Of a stretch of 64,000 bases of DNA, positions 34,981-44,817 are shown piece by piece; the first letter of the stretch is position 1; the number at the start of each line of letters is the position of its first letter. The position numbers and the translations under genes are program-made. This DNA comes from Candidatus Nitrotoga sp. LAW (GTDB lineage Bacteria; Pseudomonadota; Gammaproteobacteria; Burkholderiales; Gallionellaceae): the NCBI GenBank assembly GCA_003402315.1, contig QFXI01000025.1, forward strand, positions 1 to 64,000, in the 5' to 3' direction. A model generated the notes under the pieces. That model worked only from the letters and a program-made list of their open reading frames with translations. It did not search any database and had not been told where the DNA came from.

Positions 34981-35396
34981 AACGCCACTCCATTCACCAA
35001 CCGCAACGTTTTAAGACTGGCCGAGCGCGGCTGGTCACTGCCACCCCATAGTACTTGGATTTCCACTTCCAGCAATGACACAGGCAAAATCGGTACTGGC
35101 AATCCAGTCTGGTCGCTCGTCTGTGCCGGAGCCACCAAGTATGGTCGAATACTGACATGCCAACGGTAAACGGCATCAAACTCGCCATTACTCTCACTTA
35201 TTTTCAGAGGCGTCTCAATGCCAATCGATGCTAACTTACTTTGACCCAGCAACATTGCGCGCTGATATTCATCAACGCGACTGGCATTACGCAAACCGCC
35301 AGAAAAAATCTGCATCAATACGCCCAATATCAGTGCCAGAATTACAAATGCCACCAGCACTTCAAGCAAAGAAAAACCACGATTGAATTTATGCAT
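34977..35396 (-). CDS. gspI: Type II secretion minor pseudopilin I
   Basis: The start is taken at ATG 35396 (MHKFNRGFSLLEVLVAF) so that a short leader precedes the prepilin peptidase site; this gives 139 residues. The frame is open to a TTG at 35417, which lacks support. The hydrophobic helix is followed by AMLLGQSKLASIGIETPL, typical of GspI. It is coupled to gspJ. Confidence 0.88.
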   Translation of the reverse strand: MHKFNRGFSLLEVLVAFVILALILGVLMQIFSGGLRNASRVDEYQRAMLLGQSKLASIGIETPLKISESNGEFDAVYRWHVSIRPYLVAPAQTSDQTGLPVPILPVSLLEVEIQVLWGGSDQPRSASLKTLRLVNGVAL

Positions 35397-35525
35397 GCCT
35401 AAGGGGATTGTCAGCAAATAACCTGAACATTTTCGCGGATATTAATTGATGCAACGTCACACCAATGACCGCATACATCAATATCCAGCCAAAATTTCCA
35501 AAACGTCCAGGTTCACATGCCGCCC

Positions 35526-35981
35526 TTAATTGAGAACGGAGACCTGGCCGGTCAGCCAGTCGATATTAATATCGTATTTACGGGCACCAGATGTTAACGT
35601 GATACGACCGCCGGTGGAGCTTCCGTCCGAATAAAAACGGATCGCGCCGACTTTGTCGGGCAGTAATTCAGATTGTGCTGTGAACAAGCTGATGTCTAAC
35701 TTTGCAGGCAAGGCGTAACGGCGCTGGTCACCACTCACCTTGAAGTTTCGCTTTTCAACATCCAGTATCAATGTCGACTCTTCTTTACGTGTGACCGCTT
35801 GGCTGCGCGCTTGGCGTAAGCCAGCCGCCAGCTGACGCGCCGCGCCCTTTAGTTCGGTGCCGGGCAAGCCAGCAGAGATCGTCGGTATCGCCAAGGCATA
35901 TACCATCGCCATTAACATCAGCACTACCAGTAATTCAAGCAGGGTAAAACCGGCGTTGGCACGCGATTTTATTCGCCCCAA
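35526..35981 (-). CDS. gspH: Type II secretion pseudopilin H
   Basis: A 151-residue pseudopilin with the leader ...RANAGFTLLELLVVLMLMAMVYALAIP, the GspH body (ARQLAAGLRQARSQAVTRKEESTLILDV) and a C-terminal SDGSSTGGRITLTSG. It overlaps gspG by 13 bp. A 129-bp gap separates it from gspI. Confidence 0.9.
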   Translation of the reverse strand: MGRIKSRANAGFTLLELLVVLMLMAMVYALAIPTISAGLPGTELKGAARQLAAGLRQARSQAVTRKEESTLILDVEKRNFKVSGDQRRYALPAKLDISLFTAQSELLPDKVGAIRFYSDGSSTGGRITLTSGARKYDINIDWLTGQVSVLN

Positions 35982-36409
35982 TTATTGATATCCTTGTTTT
36001 CGCCCTCGCCGCCTTCACGGTTATCAAGACCAAGTGAACTGATATCAAAATCTTTATTGTGCTGTCCCGGAGAAGCGTAATGGTAGTCGTTACCCCACGG
36101 ATCTTTTGGCACTATCTTCGCCCCTTTAATATAAGGACCGTTCCAACCGGTCGCACCGGTGGGTGCCTCGATCAATGCCGACAAACTTTCCTGTGAAGTG
36201 GGGTAACGTCCTACTTCCAACTTGAACAATTCCAAGCTCTGTCCAAGTTGCTCGATTTGCAGCTTACCCGTTTTGCTTTTCGATGTACCAAGATAATCCA
36301 TTACTTTTGGCCCTACCAAGCCAGCCAGCAGGCCTAAAATTACCAGCACTACCAGCAACTCAAGCAAGGTAAATCCCCTTGCCCGCCGTACCTGATTTAT
36401 TCTGTTCAT
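35969..36409 (-). CDS. gspG: Type II secretion major pseudopilin
   Basis: A 146-residue major pseudopilin, the subunit of the pseudopilus. It shows GFTLLELLVVLVILGLLAG after a short charged leader, then GPKVMDYLGTSKSKTGKLQIEQLGQSLELFKLEVGRYPT and DPWGNDYHYASPGQHN, the conserved Ca-binding loop region. Full length. Confidence 0.95.
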   Translation of the reverse strand: MNRINQVRRARGFTLLELLVVLVILGLLAGLVGPKVMDYLGTSKSKTGKLQIEQLGQSLELFKLEVGRYPTSQESLSALIEAPTGATGWNGPYIKGAKIVPKDPWGNDYHYASPGQHNKDFDISSLGLDNREGGEGENKDINNWGE

Positions 36410-36538
36410 AATGCCTCTCTCCTAAAATGTACCATTTCTACTTTCCTATGTTCTCTAGGCTTCCTAAACCCATCATTACTTATGATAAGGCTCAATAAAA
36501 TTAAACGCTGTCACACAGCCGTAACTCTCATTCTCTGA

Positions 36539-37759
36539 TTACATCGCCAAGTCATTAACACTGAGGATGGCAAGCAGAATTGACATAATGATACCGCCAA
36601 TCAACAGTCCCAGCCCCAAAATCAGCACTGGCTCCATTAGGCTTAACATACGCTTGACCGTTGTTTGCACCTCATTGTCATACACATCTGCAACGCGCAA
36701 CAGCATTTCTTCAAGCTGACCCGTTTCTTCGCCAACGACTACCATGTGAACCGCAAGCTTAGGAAACAAACCCGTTTCCATCATTGGCTTACCCAAGCCC
36801 AACCCTTGCTTGAGCTGATTTGCCACAGTGTCAAGCCCTTCAGCCATGACACTATTACTCAATGTCTCTTTAATAATAAAGAGCGCATTCAATAAAGTCA
36901 CCCCATTACCTAATAAAGTACCCAAGCTGCGACTAAAACGGGCCACCTCGATCTTTGCCACTAGGTCGCCTACCAACGGCAGGCGCAAAAACACGCCATC
37001 CCAGCGGTAGCGACTGCTCGGGTTACGCATTTGCTGTCGCAGCAGCACATAAATGGCTAGCGCACCAATCAGCAACATCCACCAGTCATGACGTAGAAAA
37101 TCACCGGCGGCAATGACGATTTGCGTTGGCAGCGGCAAAGTTTTACCGGATTGCTGAAACATTAAAGAAAACTGCGGCACAACAAATATCAACAACATCA
37201 TCACAGAACTGGCTGCCACCACCATTAGGATGGCGGGATAAATTAATGCAGATGTAACAGTTTGCTTGAGTGCTTTAGCGCGCTCCATAAATTCAGTGAT
37301 CCGTGTCAGCACCGGACCAAGTGCGCCCCCAGCCTCGCCAGCACGCACCATATTGAGGTAGAAACGGGAAAAAACTCCTTTTTGCGCTTCCATCGCCGCA
37401 GAAAGCGAAGCCCCACCACGTACGTCGTCGCGCACTTGGGTCAGCAGGTTACGTACTTTTTCATTTTCAGACAATTCAACCAGAATTTCCAGGGCACGGT
37501 CCAGCGGCAGGCCAGCATGGAGCAGGGTAGCAATTTCACTGGTAAAGGTGCCAATTTCCGCCTGGTTGACCCGCTTCGAGCGCAACCAGGAAAAAGAGGT
37601 TTTTTCCCCGCCTCGTTTCTCCTGCGCCTGTTCAATCTGGATCGGAATATAACCCATGGTGTGCAGACGTTCTGCCACTGCTTCATCGCTGCGGGCTTCC
37701 ATTTCGCCTTCGAGCGTTTCCCCGTCTGCGGTAACCGCGCTGTATTGAAACATTGGCAC
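36539..37759 (-). CDS. gspF: Type II secretion inner-membrane protein F
   Basis: A 406-residue polytopic platform protein. Two repeated T2SSF domains are visible (FTSEIATLLHAGLPLDRALEIL and FSRSLGTLLGNGVTLLNALFII), each with an inner-membrane helix, and it ends with MEPVLILGLGLLIGGIIMSILLAILSVND. It follows gspE by 2 bp. It couples GspE ATPase action to the pseudopilus. Confidence 0.95.
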   Translation of the reverse strand: MPMFQYSAVTADGETLEGEMEARSDEAVAERLHTMGYIPIQIEQAQEKRGGEKTSFSWLRSKRVNQAEIGTFTSEIATLLHAGLPLDRALEILVELSENEKVRNLLTQVRDDVRGGASLSAAMEAQKGVFSRFYLNMVRAGEAGGALGPVLTRITEFMERAKALKQTVTSALIYPAILMVVAASSVMMLLIFVVPQFSLMFQQSGKTLPLPTQIVIAAGDFLRHDWWMLLIGALAIYVLLRQQMRNPSSRYRWDGVFLRLPLVGDLVAKIEVARFSRSLGTLLGNGVTLLNALFIIKETLSNSVMAEGLDTVANQLKQGLGLGKPMMETGLFPKLAVHMVVVGEETGQLEEMLLRVADVYDNEVQTTVKRMLSLMEPVLILGLGLLIGGIIMSILLAILSVNDLAM

Positions 37760-37761
37760 GA

Positions 37762-39525
37762 TCAGCTCTCCCGCGTTACGCGCAATACTTCCTCGATGGT
37801 CGTAACCCCTGCCACCACCTTACGCAAGCCGCTTTCAAACATGGTAAGCATGCCCTCCTCGATTGCGAGCTTGCGGATTTCACCAGCTGTGGCGTGCCGC
37901 ATCACCAGGCTGCGGATGCCATCACTCATGGTCAGAATCTCCACGATATTAACCCGGCCAATATAGCCGGTATAACCACAATGCTGACACCCGACCGCAT
38001 GGTACAACTCGATCGGATTAGCGTCGGTAAAACGATGAAGCTCCATTTCCTTGACCACTTCGGGCAACACTACGCGCAATTCGCGACATTGCGTACATAA
38101 CGTACGTACCAGGCGTTGCGCCAAAATACCGATCACGGTGGAAGTCAGCAGATAATCATCCATGCCCATGTCGAGCAAGCGATTGATCGTGGCTGCGGCA
38201 TCGTTGGTATGCAGGGTGGATAACACCAAGTGGCCGGTAAGGGCGGCCTGTACGGCAATTTGGGCAGTTTCCAGATCGCGGATTTCACCGATCATAATTA
38301 CATCCGGATCCTGGCGCACGATCGAACGCAGGGCATTGGCAAAGGTCAAGCCGATCTGCGCCTTGACCTGAATCTGGTTTACGCCTTCCATTTGATACTC
38401 TACCGGATCTTCCACAGTAAGAATCTTGACATCCGATTTATTCAAAGTTTGCAGCGCGGTATAGAGTGTAGTTGTTTTACCGCTACCGGTCGGACCGGTG
38501 ACCAGAATAATGCCGTGGGGTTGCTGCAAAATCTCCAGGAAAATTTTAAGAATGTCCGGGTCAAATCCCAACCTGGAAAAATCCAGGGTCGTGCCGCTTT
38601 TATCGAGAATCCGCATTACCACGCTCTCACCGTGCATGGTCGGAACCGTGGAGACACGCAAATCAATTTCCTTGCCCTGAATGCGCAATTTGATACGGCC
38701 ATCCTGTGGCAAGCGACGTTCGGCAATATCCAGACTAGCCATAATTTTAATGCGTGAGATGACAGCGCCGGACAGGCGCCGTGGCGGCGATTCGACTTCG
38801 TGCATCACCCCGTCTACCCGGTAACGCACGATCAGCCGATTTTCGAATGGCTCGATGTGAACATCGGATGCGCGCGCCTCCAGCGCATGGCCAATAATCA
38901 AGTTAACCAGGCGGATAACGGGTGCCTCGCTTGCGAGATCTTTAAGATGCTGCACATCGTCGCTCGCACCTTCTTCCTCAAGGGTTTCGATGTCGCCGAC
39001 AATCTCCCCCATCGACGTCTTGCCGCTACCATAAAGACGTTCGAAAGCGCTTTCCATATCCTGCTGCACGGCCACACGCACGCAAACCGAACGATGGGTC
39101 AACAAACCAAAAGCATTAATGGCATATTGATCAAGCGGATCCACTAGTGCCAGCACCAGCTCGTGCGCATCTTCATGTAGCGGCAAGGCTTTAGATTCTT
39201 TAAGGAAACGCACCGATACACGCTCTTCCAGCAAGGGCACTTGGGGATAATCAGCTGGCTCCGCCAGTGCGAGTCCAAGTTGTGCCGCCAATGCCTCTGC
39301 CACATCACGGGCGGAAACCACCCCCAGCTTTAATAGCAGCGTGCCAATACGCTCATGTTCACCGACTTCATCTTTCTGCAAGTCTAGCGCGCGCTCTAAC
39401 TCAAGCGCATTCAGCTTCCCTTGCTCAACCAACCATTCTCCTAAACGTTTCCTCAACTTAATGCTTTCTGTGCGAAAAAGTGCGGGAATGGTATCACGAA
39501 CATATAGATTTTCGCGCCAAGCCAC
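37762..39525 (-). CDS. gspE: Type II secretion ATPase
   Basis: A 587-residue secretion ATPase, cytoplasmic and bound to GspL. The N-terminal N1E/MshEN-type domain (LVEQGKLNALELERALDLQK) is followed by the ATPase core with Walker A GPTGSGKTTT, the Asp box VKILTVEDPVEYQMEGVNQIQV, and Walker B-like RQDPDVIMIGEIRD. A four-Cys zinc-binding loop is present (CTQCRELRVVL and CQHCGYTG). First gene of the gspEFGHIJK unit. Confidence 0.95.
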   Translation of the reverse strand: MAWRENLYVRDTIPALFRTESIKLRKRLGEWLVEQGKLNALELERALDLQKDEVGEHERIGTLLLKLGVVSARDVAEALAAQLGLALAEPADYPQVPLLEERVSVRFLKESKALPLHEDAHELVLALVDPLDQYAINAFGLLTHRSVCVRVAVQQDMESAFERLYGSGKTSMGEIVGDIETLEEEGASDDVQHLKDLASEAPVIRLVNLIIGHALEARASDVHIEPFENRLIVRYRVDGVMHEVESPPRRLSGAVISRIKIMASLDIAERRLPQDGRIKLRIQGKEIDLRVSTVPTMHGESVVMRILDKSGTTLDFSRLGFDPDILKIFLEILQQPHGIILVTGPTGSGKTTTLYTALQTLNKSDVKILTVEDPVEYQMEGVNQIQVKAQIGLTFANALRSIVRQDPDVIMIGEIRDLETAQIAVQAALTGHLVLSTLHTNDAAATINRLLDMGMDDYLLTSTVIGILAQRLVRTLCTQCRELRVVLPEVVKEMELHRFTDANPIELYHAVGCQHCGYTGYIGRVNIVEILTMSDGIRSLVMRHATAGEIRKLAIEEGMLTMFESGLRKVVAGVTTIEEVLRVTRES

Positions 39526-39730
39526 CCGAATTCGCTTTTAACTAAGCCACAACATGAAGCAGTACAGGCCGTTTCAAATCTCAAGTGTAAAAAGCGCATC
39601 ATGGTGCTACTTAACGCCAAAATCATCTGGCGTGAATAATTGTGAAGGTAGTTCGACCCGAGTTATTTTCGGGGGTTCCGTGAGTAGAAATTTAGTTTCC
39701 ACACACCCAGAATTAACGGTGGACGTTTAC

Positions 39731-40516
39731 TTAAGGATAAAACAAAAACAAACGATACCCCGTTGCTTTAAGGTCGGCAGTGTCAAGATGCAATTTAATA
39801 CCCATCTCATGATTGGGCAGTAACCCTTGTTTTTCGTCCTCGCTAGGTTTGAGATATTCCGCTGGAAGAAAAATACGGCGTGCCAGTACCTCATCCATTG
39901 AGTTGATAAGCGTAAGCTCGAGATTGGGATAGGTTTGCGCAAAAGATGCACGGTTTCGCAAAATGGCATTGAGAGCAATGACCCCCGCTTGTTTCGGATC
40001 GAATTCCAGGTCAGAGGATTCAATACTCCACCGGTCAATTTTTTTCGGTAGCGGGATATCGCAATTGGACAATTTGCAATAAGACGTAAGCACTAACTTA
40101 ATGCCCGGCAGATGCGCGGCGAGTTCAACACGAAAGAAATAGGCAGTTTGTGCCAATAACACTATGAACAACAGTAATATGACTACGACCCACGACCAAT
40201 GAACATTCTTTTTAATAACTGCGGAACTGGTTTCCAGTGCTTTTTCCGCACTTGCCGTAGCGAGATGGCTGAAATCATACTTATCGCGGATTACTGGGAT
40301 ATGCTCTGTCGAAATTTTAACAGGCACTTCCTGCATTTTTTCCTGAGGCAGGGCTAGATTAAGTTGCGGGCTGGGTTCATCATCAGCCAATTGTTTTGTT
40401 GCATTGAATACCACCTGGCAACGTCCGCAACGCACCATGCCCTGATGCATATCCAACTGGGTTTGGCTGACCTTAAAACGGGTACTACACTCCGGACACT
40501 GAGTGACTGCGTTCAT
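39731..40516 (-). CDS. Zinc-ribbon DUF3426 membrane protein
   Basis: A 261-residue protein starting at ATG 40516 (MNAVTQCPECSTRFKVSQTQL), with an N-terminal MJ0042-type zinc ribbon (CPEC and CGRC), a disordered linker, one TM helix (VVVILLLFIVLLAQTAYFF) and the C-terminal DUF3426 domain. The family is common next to prmA in betaproteobacteria; the function is unknown. It overlaps the end of prmA by 4 bp, so the two are translationally coupled. Confidence 0.88.
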   Translation of the reverse strand: MNAVTQCPECSTRFKVSQTQLDMHQGMVRCGRCQVVFNATKQLADDEPSPQLNLALPQEKMQEVPVKISTEHIPVIRDKYDFSHLATASAEKALETSSAVIKKNVHWSWVVVILLLFIVLLAQTAYFFRVELAAHLPGIKLVLTSYCKLSNCDIPLPKKIDRWSIESSDLEFDPKQAGVIALNAILRNRASFAQTYPNLELTLINSMDEVLARRIFLPAEYLKPSEDEKQGLLPNHEMGIKLHLDTADLKATGYRLFLFYP

Positions 40517-41403
40517 CGCTTCACGCCAGATAAGCACGCCCAACCTTCTTCCACAACCAGTGGCCCAAAATCAAACCACTGACCATAAGTTTTCATAACG
40601 TCTTCGGCCTGTTCGCTAAGTACGCCGGATAAAACAATCTGGCCGCCTTGCCGCGTTGAACCTGCCAACAATGGAGCGAGTACTTTGAGAGGATTGGTAA
40701 GAATATTGGCCACTACAATGTCGGCTTGTTGTTTCAGTGCGGCATTAGGCAGGTAAAACTGCGCATCAACTTGATTAGCCATTGCATTGTCGCGGCTAGC
40801 TTGCACGGCTTGTGCATCCACGTCTACGCCAATGGCGCTGGCAGCGCCCAATTTAAGCGCAGCGATGGTCAAAATACCCGAGCCGCAACCATAATCCAGA
40901 ACAGACTCACCTCCTTGCAAATGACTGTCTAACCAGCGCAGACACAAACGGGTAGTGGGATGGCTGCCGGTACCGAAAGCCAAGCCAGGATCGAGCGTAA
41001 TATTGATGGCACTGGAATCAAACGGGGTGTGCCAAGTAGGCACGATCCAGAGGCGCCGCGAAATACGGATGGGATTAAACTGCAATTGAGTCAGGCGCAC
41101 CCAATCGTTGTCCGCCAAGGTTGTGACGGCATAGTTTGGCGGTTGTTGCAGCCCGATGGCGTGTGCCGCTTCCAGCATAATTGCGTCTATCGACGTATCT
41201 TCGACAAACAGAGCAGTAACGCGATTGTGTAACCATAAATGGGGGACGGGCTCGCCCGGCTCGCCAAATATGGCTTGCTCATTCAAAGTATCGGCATCTG
41301 CATCGTGAATGTCCACCGATAGTGCGCCGAGTGTCAACAGAGCCTCACTCAGCATCTCCGCTTGGGACGCAGATGCAGTGATCATCAGCGTAAGCCAAGC
41401 CAT
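40513..41403 (-). CDS. prmA: Ribosomal protein L11 methyltransferase
   Basis: A 296-residue SAM-dependent methyltransferase that trimethylates ribosomal protein L11. The N-terminal substrate-binding part is followed by the Rossmann domain with DPGLAFGTGSHPTTRLCLRWL, VLDYGCGSGILTIAALKLGA, GVDVDAQAVQASRDNA and the catalytic-loop NILTNPLKVLAP. Length and order are typical. It follows accC by 1 bp. Confidence 0.95.
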   Translation of the reverse strand: MAWLTLMITASASQAEMLSEALLTLGALSVDIHDADADTLNEQAIFGEPGEPVPHLWLHNRVTALFVEDTSIDAIMLEAAHAIGLQQPPNYAVTTLADNDWVRLTQLQFNPIRISRRLWIVPTWHTPFDSSAINITLDPGLAFGTGSHPTTRLCLRWLDSHLQGGESVLDYGCGSGILTIAALKLGAASAIGVDVDAQAVQASRDNAMANQVDAQFYLPNAALKQQADIVVANILTNPLKVLAPLLAGSTRQGGQIVLSGVLSEQAEDVMKTYGQWFDFGPLVVEEGWACLSGVKR

Positions 41404-41404
41404 G

Positions 41405-42760
41405 TTATTTTACCTTGAGGCGTTCGGCTAACCTGTGTTCCAAATAATGAATGCTAGTGCCGCCTCGTAAAAAAGCAGCATCTAGCATCAATTCCTGATG
41501 CAGTGGGATGTTAGTCTCGATACCTTCTACCGCCATTTCAGATAAGGCAGTACGCATGCGGGCTATCGCCTGTTGGCGATTGTCACCATATGCGATGATC
41601 TTGCCGATCATGGAATCGTAATGCGGCGGCACAAAGTAATTGGCGTACACATGCGAATCCACACGGATACCAGGACCACCAGGAGTATGCCAAGTCGTAA
41701 TGCGACCGGCCGAAGGCGTAAATTTGTAGGGATGCTCGGCATTGATACGACATTCGATGGCATGACCTTTAAGCGCTATATCATTTTGCTTGAAACTGAG
41801 TTTTTCACCGGCAGCGATACGAATCTGCTGCTGCACGATATCTATGCCAGTAATCATTTCGCTGACCGGATGCTCTACCTGTATGCGAGTATTCATTTCA
41901 ATGAAGAAAAACTCATCGTTTTCATATAGAAACTCAAAAGTCCCTGCGCCGCGATAGCCAATCTTGCGGCAGGCTGCCGCACAACGTTCACCAATTTTGT
42001 TACGAAGACGAGTATTAAGCAGAGGTGCTGGCGCTTCCTCAAGGATTTTCTGGTGACGGCGTTGCATGGAGCAATCACGCTCGCCTAAATATACCGCATT
42101 GCCATAAGAATCAGCCAACACTTGAAATTCGATGTGGCGCGGATTCTGCAAAAATTTTTCCATATACACCACAGGATTATTAAATGCCGCCTGCGCCTCA
42201 CTACGCGTCATAGTCACGGCATTGAGCAAAGCGGCTTCGGTATGCACCACACGCATGCCGCGCCCCCCCCCGCCTCCGGCGGCCTTTATAATGACCGGGT
42301 AACCAATACTGCGTGCAATCTTTGTAATTTCGGCTGAACTGTCTGGTAGTGCGCCATCCACGCCCGGCACACAAGGAATCCCCGCTTTTTTCATTGCGTT
42401 TTTGGCGGACACTTTGTCGCCCATTAAACGAATGGTCTCTGGCCGTGGACCAATAAATACAAATCCACTTTTTTCCACACGCTCGGCGAAATCAGCATTT
42501 TCAGACAAAAAACCATAACCAGGATGGATGGCCTGTGCATCTGTAACTTCCGCCGCGCTAATAATAGATGGGATGTGCAGATAGCTTTGTGACGAGGAAG
42601 CCGAACCAATACACACTGACTCATCGGCCAGTTTGACATACTTGGCATCTGCGTCAGCTTCGGAATGCACTGCTACGGATTTAATGCCCATCTCACGACA
42701 CGCACGCTGAATCCTTAAGGCAATCTCGCCTCGGTTTGCGATAAGAATTTTTTCAAACAT
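41405..42760 (-). CDS. accC: Biotin carboxylase subunit of acetyl-CoA carboxylase
   Basis: A 451-residue ATP-grasp enzyme that carboxylates biotin on AccB, first half of malonyl-CoA synthesis. It shows [16 protein letters not shown], the glycine-rich loop [32 protein letters not shown], and the C-terminal domain [15 protein letters not shown]. It follows accB at 3 bp. Confidence 0.97.
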   Translation of the reverse strand: MFEKILIANRGEIALRIQRACREMGIKSVAVHSEADADAKYVKLADESVCIGSASSSQSYLHIPSIISAAEVTDAQAIHPGYGFLSENADFAERVEKSGFVFIGPRPETIRLMGDKVSAKNAMKKAGIPCVPGVDGALPDSSAEITKIARSIGYPVIIKAAGGGGGRGMRVVHTEAALLNAVTMTRSEAQAAFNNPVVYMEKFLQNPRHIEFQVLADSYGNAVYLGERDCSMQRRHQKILEEAPAPLLNTRLRNKIGERCAAACRKIGYRGAGTFEFLYENDEFFFIEMNTRIQVEHPVSEMITGIDIVQQQIRIAAGEKLSFKQNDIALKGHAIECRINAEHPYKFTPSAGRITTWHTPGGPGIRVDSHVYANYFVPPHYDSMIGKIIAYGDNRQQAIARMRTALSEMAVEGIETNIPLHQELMLDAAFLRGGTSIHYLEHRLAERLKVK

Positions 42761-42763
42761 TAT

Positions 42764-43210
42764 TTAACTGATGATAAAAAGAGGTTGACCATATTCCACC
42801 GGTTGGCCGCTCTCGACCAGAATCGTACTAATGATACCGCTTTGGTCAGCTTCGATTTCGTTAAGCAACTTCATTGCTTCAATGATACAGAGAGTGTCAC
42901 CCACGCTCACACTTTGGCCTACCTCCACAAAAGGTTTGGCGCCAGGGGAGGGGCTGCGGTAAAAACTACCGACCATCGGCGATTTCACTACATGGCCATC
43001 CGGTGCTGCAGGTTCGGCTGACTCAACAGGCGCATCAGCCAGCTGCGGGGCAAGCGTGGTCATATGCTGCGGTGCAGCATAAACATGCTGCACCGCAGCA
43101 GCACCAGAACGAACAATGCGCACGCGCTCTTCGCCTTCACTGATTTCTAGCTCGGCAATACCGGAGCCTTCAACCAGCTCAATCAACGTCTTAAGCTTAC
43201 GTAAATCCAT
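42764..43210 (-). CDS. accB: Biotin carboxyl carrier protein
   Basis: A 148-residue carrier subunit of acetyl-CoA carboxylase. The biotinylated Lys is in [14 protein letters not shown]; the lipoyl-like domain includes [18 protein letters not shown] and ends [12 protein letters not shown] Pro/Ala-rich linker precedes it. Its start lies 2 bp from the end of aroQ, giving the common aroQ-accB-accC order. Confidence 0.97.
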   Translation of the reverse strand: MDLRKLKTLIELVEGSGIAELEISEGEERVRIVRSGAAAVQHVYAAPQHMTTLAPQLADAPVESAEPAAPDGHVVKSPMVGSFYRSPSPGAKPFVEVGQSVSVGDTLCIIEAMKLLNEIEADQSGIISTILVESGQPVEYGQPLFIIS

Positions 43211-43212
43211 AA

Positions 43213-43656
43213 TTAGCTCCTAACAGAATACTGCAGCGCGTACTGCACTGCGAGTTCATAACCGGTTGCACCCAAGCCGCTAATAACACCGATCGCGAGA
43301 TCAGAAAAATATGATTCTTTACGGAACGGTTCACGTGCAAACACATTGGAAAGATGGACTTCAATAAATGGGATAGCCACCGCCGTTAATGCATCACGTA
43401 AAGCCACACTGGTATGCGTAAACGCAGCAGGATTAATGACAATAAAATTAGCACCATCCTGGCGCGCCAAATGTATTCGATCTATTAAAGCGGATTCAGA
43501 GTTACTCTGGAAATGCAACAGATTTGCACCTTGCATATGCGCCAAATGCTGCAATTTGTTATTAATTTCGTCTAACGTGACATGGCCGTATACACTTGGC
43601 TCGCGGCTACCGAGCAAGTTCAGATTAGGACCATGTAGAACCAAAATGATGTTCAT
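43213..43656 (-). CDS. aroQ: 3-dehydroquinate dehydratase, type II
   Basis: A type II dehydroquinase of the shikimate pathway. From ATG 43656 ([24 protein letters not shown]) it has 147 residues. Conserved active-site segments include the YG pair, [23 protein letters not shown] and [14 protein letters not shown]. The open frame extends six codons upstream, but the family start favours MNII. Confidence 0.95.
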   Translation of the reverse strand: MNIILVLHGPNLNLLGSREPSVYGHVTLDEINNKLQHLAHMQGANLLHFQSNSESALIDRIHLARQDGANFIVINPAAFTHTSVALRDALTAVAIPFIEVHLSNVFAREPFRKESYFSDLAIGVISGLGATGYELAVQYALQYSVRS

Positions 43657-43719
43657 CAGCGCAGTTTGCCGCAAATTAGGGCAATTTGTCTATTCTTTAG
43701 CAGAAATTGAACGAAATAG

Positions 43720-44133
43720 TTATGCGAGACGTTCTTCTTGCAAACGTTTACGCAATTCCTCAACGGTGAGGATGGGAGGGATAAAACTTCCTCGCAATGC
43801 GAGCAAATCTTTTTCAAAGCTCACCAAAGCATCTACTTTGGCTTTGTGGGCTACTGCCAAAAACACTTGGCTAAATATACCATGCGATGGCATCCAGCTG
43901 GATATGGAAGCTGTTTCACAGTACGGAAAGAAATCTTCCAGCAACAAATCCTGCTCAGCGATCGTCAAATTAAATTTTGGGTAATCCAATGAACTAAATA
44001 AATCTTCTTTTGTTGCGCTGCTCATTACCGGACGGATAGATTTCGCCTGCCAAGCATTTTTCAGCCACGCTAAATTCCCATTAGCGAACAACAATGCAGA
44101 GAGTATTACATGGGTATCGAGAACAACACGCAT
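43720..44133 (-). CDS. PIN-domain protein (putative toxin)
   Basis: A PIN-domain protein of the COG1569 type, 137 residues from ATG 44133 (MRVVLDTHVILSALLF). In VapC-like nucleases four acidic residues bind metal. Here Asp6 and a Glu in ATKEDLFSSLDYPKF are present, but the third position (usually Asp) reads Ser in FSQVFLAVA and the following GD is FE in VSFEKDLLAL. Nuclease activity is therefore uncertain. It follows the small upstream gene with 1 bp between stop and start, a toxin-antitoxin style pair. Confidence 0.75.
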   Translation of the reverse strand: MRVVLDTHVILSALLFANGNLAWLKNAWQAKSIRPVMSSATKEDLFSSLDYPKFNLTIAEQDLLLEDFFPYCETASISSWMPSHGIFSQVFLAVAHKAKVDALVSFEKDLLALRGSFIPPILTVEELRKRLQEERLA

Positions 44134-44134
44134 A

Positions 44135-44368
44135 CTATTCTTCTTTAGGTCGACGCGCCCAAGCACAAGCATCTACTATATCTTTTTCAACGATACCTAA
44201 TGCAATCAATTTGTCACGAACGGCATCAGCAGTTTGAATCAAATCTGGCGTCAAAATGATAGCAGCCCTGTCAATTTCAACATCGGAATATCCAACGGCC
44301 ACCCCCATTTGGGAAGCAGTTTCGTCCGACAACGTGATCTGTTTGCTTGGAGTTGTCTTGAGGCACAT
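44135..44368 (-). CDS. Small protein upstream of PIN gene, putative antitoxin
   Basis: A 77-residue protein (MCLKTTPSKQITLSDETASQMG to ACAWARRPKEE), charged and without signal peptide. It starts with a short helix-turn-like segment and ends with an acidic/basic tail. Position immediately upstream of the PIN gene is that of an antitoxin. No known antitoxin family was recognised with confidence, so the call rests on gene order. Confidence 0.6.
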   Translation of the reverse strand: MCLKTTPSKQITLSDETASQMGVAVGYSDVEIDRAAIILTPDLIQTADAVRDKLIALGIVEKDIVDACAWARRPKEE

Positions 44369-44817
44369 AACGACTATAATTATTTAGGGCAAGCATAGGT
44401 AAATATAGCAAAATTTTACCTGAGAAAACAAATGTACGCAAGTTTAAACCATTGTCCAACAATGGCGTAGCAGGCTTTGCCGGCCTTAGCCGCCATATTA
44501 AAAGTGGCTGGGTTTATCTAAGCAGCAATTAATCGTTTAGTTCGTGCACGTGACGCACACAACAACACGTTCGGGCGGCGAATCTCAAACAATTACCGAA
44601 ACTAATACCTCCCAAATACAGAGCAGATCACTCAATAAAAAATGCAATGTCCCCTAACAAAATTTAAACACAACCTATTGGATTACCTGGATTAATTTAA
44701 CAACTATTTTTCTTCAGTTGCCCTAAACAGGGCGGTGCGGCATAATTGCTAATTATTTGTTACAGAAATAATTTATTTATTCTTAAAACTCGAAGATGTT
44801 CAGGAGGTTAGTGAAAG
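44369..44817. other. Intergenic region upstream of tkt
   Basis: A 449-bp region between divergent units. It contains no credible ORF. AT-rich stretches close to 44700-44780 probably hold the tkt promoter. A strong Shine-Dalgarno AGGAGG at 44802-44807 lies ten bases before the tkt ATG. No repeat was recognised. Confidence 0.4.
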
